DNA from: Candidatus Pacearchaeota archaeon CG10_big_fil_rev_8_21_14_0_10_30_48
GTDB taxonomy: Archaea; Nanobdellota; Nanobdellia; Pacearchaeales; GW2011-AR1
NCBI GenBank assembly: GCA_002763155.1
Contig: PFCU01000049.1
Span: 1 to 10,436, forward strand
Direction: 5' to 3'
Length of the DNA stretch: 10,436 bases
The number at the start of each line of letters is the position of its first letter. Position 1 is the first letter of the stretch. Below the pieces are notes generated by a model. The model had not been told where the DNA came from. It saw only the letters and a program-made list of their open reading frames with translations, and made no database searches. Shown in pieces: positions 1 through 4,873 of the stretch. Made by a program: the position numbers and the translations under genes.

Positions 1-347
1 GGAAAGGATGGGAATTTCCTAAAGGAGGAATTGAAAAAGGAGAAACAATAAACCAAGGTCTTTTTCGTGAATTAAAAGAAGAAACAGGACAAACTCCAAT
101 AAAAATTAAAAATCATAAAATTGAAGGGAAATATTCTTACAAAAAATCTCTTCCAAATAGAGAAGAAACAGGACAAACATTTAGTTTATATTCTGCAGAA
201 TTAAAAAATAAAGAAATCAAAATAGACAAACACGAACATTCAGATTATCAATGGCTCTCATTCGACAAAGCAATAAAAAAATTAACTTGGCCAAATCAAC
301 GAAAATGTTTGAGGGTTGTTGATAAAAAAATTTCTATATACAAATAA
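1..347 (+). CDS. Nudix hydrolase, C-terminal part (5' truncated by window edge)
   Basis: The reading frame is open from the first complete codon at position 3 to TAA at 345-347, giving 114 residues. Nudix enzymes hydrolyse nucleoside diphosphates linked to another group, using Mg2+ held by the Nudix box. A complete box (G-x5-E-x7-REL-x-EE-x-G) lies near residues 7-28, preceded by WEFPKGG; only the final hydrophobic position is atypical (Gln). Downstream, GQTFSLY, a DYQWLSF segment and WPNQRKCLRVV resemble the order of elements in RppH and Ap4A pyrophosphohydrolases. An RNA 5'-end or dinucleoside polyphosphate substrate is therefore plausible but unproven. The N-terminus, start codon and promoter lie outside the window. 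An 18-bp in-frame repeat duplicates EETGQT (77-94 and 161-178). Family assignment is secure; substrate is not. Confidence 0.88.
   Translation, partial: KGWEFPKGGIEKGETINQGLFRELKEETGQTPIKIKNHKIEGKYSYKKSLPNREETGQTFSLYSAELKNKEIKIDKHEHSDYQWLSFDKAIKKLTWPNQRKCLRVVDKKISIYK
77..178 (+). repeat. 18-bp in-frame direct repeat inside the Nudix gene
   Basis: The 18-base sequence AGAAGAAACAGGACAAAC occurs at 77-94 and again at 161-178, 84 bp (28 codons) apart and in the same frame. Both copies encode EETGQT. The first forms the end of the catalytic Nudix box; the second lies in the strand region that often reads GQT/GQK in RppH-like proteins. Confidence 0.8.
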
Positions 348-413
348 ATTCTTAAAAATTAAACCAGATCTTTATCTAATAAACTTTTCATCAATTCCAA
401 AAAAAATTGCGAA

Positions 414-435
414 AGATTCTGCCGAAGGCGAATCT
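414..435. other. Bulged hairpin with GAA triloop downstream of the Nudix gene
   Basis: AGATTC (414-419) pairs with GAATCT (430-435), then T420 is bulged and GCC (421-423) pairs with GGC (427-429) around a GAA loop. That makes nine base pairs in an otherwise AT-rich spacer. It lies 67 nt after the Nudix stop codon and could act in transcript 3'-end formation or stability. A GNA-type triloop closed by C-G is known to be unusually stable in single-stranded DNA. Function is inferred only. Confidence 0.5.
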
Positions 436-454
436 GAAGCAAATTAAAATTCTG

Positions 455-500
455 TGTTAACAGCTATATACGCGACCGAATGTCGCGTTATTTCCTAACA
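455..500. other. Second intergenic stem-loop (7-bp GC-rich core, possible outer stem)
   Basis: ACGCGAC (470-476) and GTCGCGT (482-488) form a perfect 7-bp stem around the 5-nt loop CGAAT. TGTTA (455-459) and TAACA (496-500) could close a larger structure with an asymmetric internal loop. It lies between the Nudix gene and the membrane-protein gene, upstream of that gene's TATA box, so it would not be in that gene's leaderless transcript. The rest of the 348-550 spacer shows no coding or RNA-gene signal. It might be the end of the Nudix transcript or a small unrecognised RNA. Confidence 0.45.
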
Positions 501-521
501 AGAAAAACCAAATTCCATAAA

Positions 522-529
522 TATTAAAA
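522..529 (+). promoter_or_regulatory. Probable TATA box of the SMR-like gene
   Basis: TATTAAAA is centred about 25.5 bp before the ATG at 551, the spacing expected for an archaeal leaderless transcript. There is no purine-rich Shine-Dalgarno stretch before the ATG. Confidence 0.45.
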
Positions 530-550
530 CTCTAAATAAATAAACTAATT

Positions 551-886
551 ATGGTTACAGAAACAACTATAAAATTAATTTTCTTTTTGTTAATTATACT
601 GGCTGTTGCTTTAGAAGTTATTGGAGATATTTTTTTCAAAAAATGGGCTATCGATAATAAAAATATTTTACTTTATCTCGGGCTTTCAATTTATCTTATT
701 GGAACTATTTTTTGGGCGATTTCATTAAAATATGAATATTTATCTAAAGCTATTTCTATATTTACGATTTTGAATTTAATTGTCGTTGTTCTTGTAGGAG
801 TTATTTATTTTAAAGAAAATTTATCTTTAATAAATAAAATAGGAATGGGATTAGGAATTCTAAGCGTCATACTCATAGAGTTTTAG
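551..886 (+). CDS. Small multidrug resistance (SMR)/DMT-type four-helix membrane protein
   Basis: The 111-residue protein has four predicted transmembrane helices near residues 7-29, 38-58, 66-86 and 93-110, the size and topology of the SMR family (EmrE, about 110 aa). The membrane-embedded glutamate of EmrE (Glu14 in AEVIG) has a counterpart in Glu22 of LEVIGD. The last helix segment (YFKENL...IGMGLGILSVILI) aligns by eye with FFGQRL...IGMMLICAGVLII of EmrE. However, the EmrE signature Trp63 and the nearby glycines are replaced (ISIFTILN), so drug export should not be assumed. A role in export of cations, polyamines or lipid-linked sugars is equally possible. SMR proteins usually work as dimers. 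The gene ends inside the 3' end of the convergent methyltransferase gene (14-bp overlap). Confidence 0.8.
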   Translation: MVTETTIKLIFFLLIILAVALEVIGDIFFKKWAIDNKNILLYLGLSIYLIGTIFWAISLKYEYLSKAISIFTILNLIVVVLVGVIYFKENLSLINKIGMGLGILSVILIEF

Positions 887-1499
887 TCACAACAACCACA
901 ATATTCCTAGAATCTTCGTTGCTATATTTTTTAAAAATCTTAAATCCAACTTTCTCTAATTCGCTTATCAATTCCTTTTCATCATATAAATAATACTCCC
1001 GTTTTAATTTTTCATCACTCAAATTCCAACCAGAAAAAACTAGCTTATCTTTATTCTTCCATCGTTTATTGCCTTTATTCCAAACAGTTATCAACATTTT
1101 CCCTCCAGATTTTAAAATCCTATAACTTTCTTTCAAACTTTTCTTCCTTTTTTTAGAATCATGAATACAATGAAGTGAAGCCATAAAAATAATCTTATCA
1201 AAAAAATCATTTTCAAAATCAGTCTCCCACAAATTTGCTTTAATCAATTTAATACTCAAATTATTTTTTTTAATATTTTTCTCAGCTAAATCCAGCATCT
1301 TTTGAGAAAAATCAACTCCATAAAAATTCCCTTTTACTTTACAGAAATTCCGGCCACTCCCGCAACCCAAATCCAAACTATTCCCTTTCTCATTAGAAAT
1401 AAATTCCTTCACTAAATTTTTCTTAAAATCAACTTCGATTTTTACTTTATACTTATCCCACAAAGGAGCAATCTTATCCCAAACTTTTTCTTGATTCAT
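873..1499 (-). CDS. Class I SAM methyltransferase, Trm9/ALKBH8-like (probable tRNA wobble uridine methyltransferase)
   Basis: The 208-residue protein carries the SAM-binding motif I LDLGCGSGR (42-50), the acidic residue of motif II in GVDFS (61-65) and a Methyltransf_11-like core. Several segments match Trm9 from memory: ASLHCIHD (107-114) for the VxHHxST region, LITVW (136-140) for LIYxW, EYYLYDEKEL (168-177) for the RYYHLYxxGEL region, and a C-terminal RNIVVVVTK (198-206) for DNWWVVAQK. Trm9 methylates 5-carboxymethyluridine 34 to mcm5U, usually with the activator Trm112, which is not visible here. The divergent neighbour is elp3, which makes the precursor modification, and this strongly supports the role. 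The protein is close to minimal Trm9 length and lacks the long insertion of yeast Trm9. The fold is certain; the substrate is inferred. Confidence 0.82.
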   Translation of the reverse strand: MNQEKVWDKIAPLWDKYKVKIEVDFKKNLVKEFISNEKGNSLDLGCGSGRNFCKVKGNFYGVDFSQKMLDLAEKNIKKNNLSIKLIKANLWETDFENDFFDKIIFMASLHCIHDSKKRKKSLKESYRILKSGGKMLITVWNKGNKRWKNKDKLVFSGWNLSDEKLKREYYLYDEKELISELEKVGFKIFKKYSNEDSRNIVVVVTKTL

Positions 1500-1520
1500 A
1501 AAACTAAATGGGAAAAAGGT

Positions 1521-1528
1521 TTTAAATA
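1521..1528. promoter_or_regulatory. Single TATA element apparently shared by the divergent methyltransferase and elp3 genes
   Basis: TTTAAATA (+), read as TATTTAAA on the minus strand, is centred about 26.5 bp before the elp3 ATG at 1551 and 25.5 bp before the methyltransferase ATG at 1499. Both sides carry purine-rich BRE-like stretches reading toward the box: AAAAAGG before it on the plus strand (1513-1519) and GAAAAAAAGC on the minus strand. No other TATA candidate fits in this 51-bp space, so one element probably serves both genes. Confidence 0.6.
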
Positions 1529-1550
1529 GCTTTTTTTCACTACTAGAAGG

Positions 1551-2951
1551 ATGAAGTTACCACAAATCGGAGAAGTCAGAAAACCAACAAAAACCTTAGC
1601 TGGTGTTACGCCAATTGCAGTAATGTGTGCTCCTCGTCCTTGTTCTCATGGAGTTTGTAGATACTGTCCTGTCTTTGATGTTCCACAATCTTACACTCCT
1701 GCAAGCCCGCCAGTATTAAGAGCAAAAAGACATAATTATGAATCATACGGACAAATTGAATCAAGATTAAAAGCATTCGAAATAATGAATCACCCGACGG
1801 ATAAAATAGAAATAATAATTTTAGGTGGAACGTTTTTAGACTATCCTATAGATTATCAATACGAATTTATCAAAGGAATTTACGACGCGTTGAATAAAAA
1901 GAAATCAAAAACTTTAGAACAAGCTAAAAAATTAAATGAAACAGCCAAACACCGATGCGTCGCATTATGTATAGAAACAAGGCCTGATTTTGCAGGAAAA
2001 AAAGAAATTGAAAGAGCTTTAGATTTTGGTTGCACACGAATGGAAATCGGAGTTCAAATCTTAGACGATGAAATTTACAAACACATTAACCGAGCCCATA
2101 CAGTTCAAGATGTAATTGACGCAACAAAAAATCTAAGAAACGCAGGATTCAAAATCGGCTATCATATAATGCCTGGTCTTCCAAAATCAAATCCTGAAAA
2201 AGATTTAAAACTTTTCAAATTATTATGGAGTTCACCAGATTACAAACCAGATCAACTAAAAATCTATCCAACAACTGTCATGAAAAACACAGGGTTAGAA
2301 CGAGATTTCAAAAGAGGAAAATTCAAACCCTACACTCTTGATGAAACTCAAGAACTCTTAGTAAAAATGTTCAAAATAATTCCAGAATACTGTCGAACAA
2401 TGCGAGTCATGCGACAATTCACACCAGAACATATCGTCGCTGGAACAACAAGAATCTCACTAAGAAAAGACATAGACGAAGATCTTAGAGCAAGAAAGAT
2501 AGAATTAAAAGAAATTAGATACAGGGAAATAGGACACAATCAAAACCTCGGAAAAAAAATAGACCAAAACATCAAAATTAAAACTTCTGAATATCAAGCA
2601 TCAGACGGAAAAGAATTCTTCATCCAAGTAGTAAACGCAGATAACATTCTCTTCGGATTATTAAGATTAAGAATTCCAGATAATTTAGAAAACCCTAAAA
2701 TCAAAGAATTAAAAAATTGTTCAATCATCAGAGAACTACATGTTTACGGCCAATCTCTAAACTTAAAAGAAAAATCAAAAATCCTCGGCCAGCACAAAGG
2801 CCTCGGAAAAGAATTAATGAAAAAAGCAGAAGACATAGCACGTAAAAACAAAATTAAAAGAATGGCCGTAATTTCCGGAATCGGAGTAAGAGAATATTAC
2901 AAAAAACTCGGTTACAAATTAGATCACTGGTATATGATAAAAGACCTATAA
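1551..2951 (+). CDS. elp3: Elp3-type tRNA uridine(34) acetyltransferase/carboxymethyltransferase, short form
   Basis: Elp3 uses a radical SAM domain and a GNAT acetyltransferase domain to convert wobble U34 to cm5U from acetyl-CoA. In 466 residues, the radical-SAM half contains Cys31-x4-Cys36-x2-Cys39 (PCSHGVCRYCP), PQSYT (45-49), LGGTF (91-95), IETRPD (141-146) and GYHIMPGLP (203-211). The GNAT half includes RELHVYG (394-400), the acetyl-CoA loop QHKGLG (414-419) and the typical Elp3 ending ISGIGVREYYKKLGY (441-455). An in-frame TAG at 1527-1529 just upstream of ATG 1551 rules out a longer start. The N-terminal region (tens of residues) of typical archaeal Elp3, implicated in tRNA binding, is therefore absent. 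The linker, usually rich in cysteines (CxCxxCRE), reads IELKEIRYRE (317-326) here, so the zinc site seems lost. The divergent neighbour is a Trm9-like methyltransferase. Confidence 0.93.
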   Translation: MKLPQIGEVRKPTKTLAGVTPIAVMCAPRPCSHGVCRYCPVFDVPQSYTPASPPVLRAKRHNYESYGQIESRLKAFEIMNHPTDKIEIIILGGTFLDYPIDYQYEFIKGIYDALNKKKSKTLEQAKKLNETAKHRCVALCIETRPDFAGKKEIERALDFGCTRMEIGVQILDDEIYKHINRAHTVQDVIDATKNLRNAGFKIGYHIMPGLPKSNPEKDLKLFKLLWSSPDYKPDQLKIYPTTVMKNTGLERDFKRGKFKPYTLDETQELLVKMFKIIPEYCRTMRVMRQFTPEHIVAGTTRISLRKDIDEDLRARKIELKEIRYREIGHNQNLGKKIDQNIKIKTSEYQASDGKEFFIQVVNADNILFGLLRLRIPDNLENPKIKELKNCSIIRELHVYGQSLNLKEKSKILGQHKGLGKELMKKAEDIARKNKIKRMAVISGIGVREYYKKLGYKLDHWYMIKDL

Positions 2952-2954
2952 GTA

Positions 2955-2962
2955 TTTAAAAA
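2955..2962 (+). promoter_or_regulatory. Probable TATA box of the glycosyltransferase gene
   Basis: TTTAAAAA begins three bases after the elp3 stop codon and is centred about 23.5 bp before the ATG at 2982. This suggests a separate leaderless transcript despite the 30-bp gap to elp3. Confidence 0.5.
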
Positions 2963-2981
2963 AATATTTTTTAAGCGATTC

Positions 2982-3929
2982 ATGGAAAAAACATCAATAG
3001 CAATCCCAGCCCATAATGAAGAAAATCGTATAAGATATCTTCTTGAAAATCTCCTCACAACTAATGATCACCCTTTTGTTTCTGAGATAATTGTTTGTTC
3101 AAATGGTTCAACAGATAGAACAGATGAAATAGTAGATGAATTTAATGAAACAAAAATAAGGAGAATTAATTCAAATAGGGGAAAACCAAATGCTTGGAAC
3201 GCATTAATCTCACAAACAAAAAATAATCAAATAATCTTTTTCGATGCAGATGTCATTCCAGAAAACAACTGCGTAGACGCTCTTATCTCAACACTTCCCA
3301 AATATACAATTATCGGAGCAACACTTAACCCAAGCCTAGGAAATAAAGACCTCTCATCAAAACTAACAAGATTCCTAAAAAAAGATTTCTTTCTAACAAA
3401 CTATCTAGCAGGAGGAGGTTACGCAATTAACAAATCAAAACTTCTTGAAAATATGCATATACACAAATATGAAAAAATGCCCCAAATTCTTCCAGAAGAT
3501 GGATGGCTTCAGACCCTTCTTAAAAAAGAAGAATATTTCAAAAACCCTGAAGCCATTATAAATTACTCTCCTGGAAACCTCGCAGACTTCCTTAAACACG
3601 ACGCAAGAATAAGAATAGCTTATGATGAATTAAGAGAAGAATTAGGAGGAGAAAGATATGAAGAATGGATAAATGAATTCAGAATTGAAACATCCTTAAA
3701 AGGAAAATCAAATAAAATAAAAAGATTTCTAAACAGAGCTAATGACCTAGAAACTCTAAAAGAAAAATCTTTCTTTGCTCTTCAAACCATACTTAAAAAA
3801 ATGATAAGAAAAACTTATCAAGAAAAAATAGATTCAATATATAATGAAATGAAAAGAGAATATGAAATAGGTAATAGCTCTCTAATCTTATCAAATTCTG
3901 GAAGACTTGAAAATTCGAAACAATTCTAA
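2982..3929 (+). CDS. Family 2 glycosyltransferase (GT-A fold)
   Basis: The 315-residue protein is predicted to transfer a sugar from a nucleotide-sugar donor. It opens with the GT2 strand IAIPAHNEE (6-14), followed by SNGSTDRT (40-47), NRGKPNAWN (65-73) and the metal-binding DxD motif FFDADV (86-91). An acceptor-side EDGWL (172-176) supplies the conserved ED pair, and HDARIRIA (206-213) sits where the QxxRW-like motif falls. A charged helical tail of about 100 residues follows, and there is no transmembrane segment, so it probably acts at the cytoplasmic membrane face or in the cytosol. Donor and acceptor cannot be read from the sequence. Surface glycan, N-glycan or pilin glycosylation are all possible; the pilin-like gene lies just downstream on the opposite strand. 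Confidence 0.86.
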   Translation: MEKTSIAIPAHNEENRIRYLLENLLTTNDHPFVSEIIVCSNGSTDRTDEIVDEFNETKIRRINSNRGKPNAWNALISQTKNNQIIFFDADVIPENNCVDALISTLPKYTIIGATLNPSLGNKDLSSKLTRFLKKDFFLTNYLAGGGYAINKSKLLENMHIHKYEKMPQILPEDGWLQTLLKKEEYFKNPEAIINYSPGNLADFLKHDARIRIAYDELREELGGERYEEWINEFRIETSLKGKSNKIKRFLNRANDLETLKEKSFFALQTILKKMIRKTYQEKIDSIYNEMKREYEIGNSSLILSNSGRLENSKQF

Positions 3930-3936
3930 GAAATTA

Positions 3937-3961
3937 ATTGAAAAATAATTTTTTCTTCAAT
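3937..3961 (+). terminator. Hairpin and T-tract after the glycosyltransferase gene
   Basis: ATTGAA (3937-3942) pairs with TTCAAT (3956-3961), and a run of six T (3949-3954) lies in the loop region 20 nt after the stop codon. T-tracts of this kind are the main element of archaeal termination. The surrounding 3930-4111 spacer between convergent genes contains no coding or RNA-gene signal. Confidence 0.4.
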
Positions 3962-4043
3962 AAAATATTATAAAATTCTTCAATCAATCTACCTACCATA
4001 ACTATCCTATAAATTTCCCATCATTCCAAAACAAAGCTATCAT

Positions 4044-4060
4044 CCGAGCGAAGCGAAGCT
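4044..4060. other. GC-rich overlapping GCGAAGC mini-hairpins in a convergent spacer
   Basis: GCGAAGC occurs at 4048-4054 and 4053-4059, sharing two bases, inside an otherwise AT-only stretch. Each unit can fold into a GC/GC stem with a GAA loop, a sequence known for unusual stability as single-stranded DNA. A direct repeat AAGCTAT (4034-4040 and 4057-4063) flanks it. It lies between the 3' ends of two convergent genes, so a role in 3'-end formation is the simplest guess. Confidence 0.4.
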
Positions 4061-4061
4061 A

Positions 4062-4106
4062 TTTTTAAGAAATTAAAAAATAAAGAAAAAGATAAAAATT
4101 AAAAAA
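4062..4106 (-). terminator. Poly-T rich terminator region of the pilin gene
   Basis: Read on the minus strand, the 45 bases after the pilin stop codon contain several consecutive runs of four to six T. This matches archaeal termination, which depends on oligo-T tracts more than on hairpins. The GCGAAGC element lies just beyond it. Confidence 0.45.
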
Positions 4107-4111
4107 TGAAA

Positions 4112-4555
4112 TTAAGAAGCAGTAGTTATTGTTGCTTTATCCGAATTAGGACATTGAGTCTCTCCAAGAACCGGTGCAATTTCTACTTCACTACCAACAC
4201 CTGTAATATTGAATGATTGTGTTTCTCCTAAACTCGGAACAGTTCCAGTTGTTGCTGTTTTAGAAACTCCATCAATAAAAAAGTTGATTGATGTAATCTC
4301 ATCAGAACCTTGAGTTTTCTTAATTTTTACAGTAGTAATAGTGCTATCATTAACAGCAGATTCAATACTAAAAGTATTTGTTAAACAAAGTGTTGAACTT
4401 CCTACATTGCCAGTGCTATCAGAAACTAAACTCTGAACAACAGCCCAAAGAATTCCAACTGCAGCAACTACCAACAAAATCAAAAGAACCGCGGTAACTA
4501 CACCCGATACACCCTTTTTTTGAGACTTCAAATTTTTAAAAAAATCTGAATACAT
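4112..4555 (-). CDS. Archaeal type IV pilin-like protein precursor
   Basis: The 147-residue precursor has a short charged leader ending in KSQKKG (10-15), followed by VSGVVTAVLLILLVVAAVGI. This is the class III signal sequence cleaved after Gly15 by an archaeal prepilin peptidase (PibD/EppA type). The hydrophobic helix (16-44) would anchor the subunit in the membrane or form the pilus core. The roughly 100-residue exterior domain is Ser/Thr/Gly-rich, beta-like, and has two cysteines (Cys57, Cys135) that could form a disulfide. The KKGVSG...VLLI pattern resembles archaeal pilin N-terminal (DUF1628-type) domains. No assembly ATPase, prepilin peptidase or archaellum genes lie nearby, so adhesion pilus subunit, minor pilin or another surface protein remain possible. 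It is the only gene here with a clear 5' leader and a strong Shine-Dalgarno sequence, suggesting high expression. Confidence 0.85.
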   Translation of the reverse strand: MYSDFFKNLKSQKKGVSGVVTAVLLILLVVAAVGILWAVVQSLVSDSTGNVGSSTLCLTNTFSIESAVNDSTITTVKIKKTQGSDEITSINFFIDGVSKTATTGTVPSLGETQSFNITGVGSEVEIAPVLGETQCPNSDKATITTAS

Positions 4556-4558
4556 ATG

Positions 4559-4565
4559 ACCTCCT
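4559..4565 (-). promoter_or_regulatory. Strong Shine-Dalgarno sequence of the pilin gene
   Basis: AGGAGGT on the minus strand is complementary to the anti-SD at the 3' end of archaeal 16S rRNA and ends three bases before the ATG at 4553-4555. It fixes the start codon. No other gene in the window has a comparable site. Confidence 0.85.
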
Positions 4566-4603
4566 TTTATTCAATTTATTCATAAGGAATATAAGAATAT
4601 CAC

Positions 4604-4613
4604 ATTTATAAAT
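4604..4613 (-). promoter_or_regulatory. Probable TATA box of the pilin gene
   Basis: The palindrome ATTTATAAAT is centred about 53 bp upstream of the pilin ATG. Transcription starting 25-27 bp downstream would leave a leader of roughly 27 nt that contains the Shine-Dalgarno site. Confidence 0.55.
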
Positions 4614-4625
4614 ATAATCAAAAAA

Positions 4626-4633
4626 TTTAAAAA
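4626..4633 (+). promoter_or_regulatory. Probable TATA box of the 72-aa gene
   Basis: TTTAAAAA, preceded by an A-run that could serve as BRE, is centred 25.5 bp before the ATG at 4655. It is separate from the divergent pilin TATA at 4604-4613. Confidence 0.5.
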
Positions 4634-4654
4634 CTAAAATAAAGCATAATTCTC

Positions 4655-4873
4655 ATGATTCCATTACAAAGATTAACAGAAATTGAAGAAGAATATCAAC
4701 CTCCAAGATTAACAGAAATAGTGAAAGATTTGTTATATGTAAAAGGAAGATCAGATTTAGCTAACGCTTTAGAAATGTCAGAAAATTCTCCAAGAACAGA
4801 TATTGAAAAAATTAGCATACTCCTTCCTTATATTGAAATTCCAAAAGAAATTTTAAACCGAAAATATGATTAA
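4655..4873 (+). CDS. Small unknown protein, 72 aa
   Basis: I do not recognise a family. The 72-residue product is soluble, acidic and mostly helical in appearance. Its N-terminal part repeats RLTEI (residues 6-10 and 18-22), encoded by a 15-bp exact DNA repeat (4669-4683 and 4705-4719). The middle (VKDLLYVKGRSDLANALEMS, 23-42) looks like two helices and could be part of a small helix-turn-helix or a protein-protein module, but no motif is decisive. A well-placed TATA box and codon use like its neighbours support it as a real leaderless gene. Its TAA overlaps the stop of the convergent gltX by 4 bp, at TTAA 4870-4873. It is divergent from the pilin gene, 99 bp away. Confidence 0.6.
   Translation: MIPLQRLTEIEEEYQPPRLTEIVKDLLYVKGRSDLANALEMSENSPRTDIEKISILLPYIEIPKEILNRKYD
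4669..4719 (+). repeat. 15-bp direct repeat inside the 72-aa gene
   Basis: AAGATTAACAGAAAT occurs at 4669-4683 and 4705-4719 (36-bp period, same frame). It encodes the repeated RLTEI/RLTEI pattern and suggests a small internal duplication. Confidence 0.75.

Noticed and set aside
348..550. tRNA or C/D box RNA in the first spacer
   Set aside because: There is no cloverleaf, no T-loop consensus and no paired C and D boxes at sensible spacing; only the two hairpins were found.
4034..4063. Attachment site or insertion-sequence end at the GCGAAGC/AAGCTAT element
   Set aside because: There is no transposase, integrase, terminal inverted repeat pair or disrupted gene nearby. The 7-bp direct repeat alone is weak.
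4112..4555. Archaellin (archaeal flagellin) as identity of the pilin-like gene
   Set aside because: The signal peptide would fit, but the protein is short and no arl/fla genes are near. A pilin-like label is safer.
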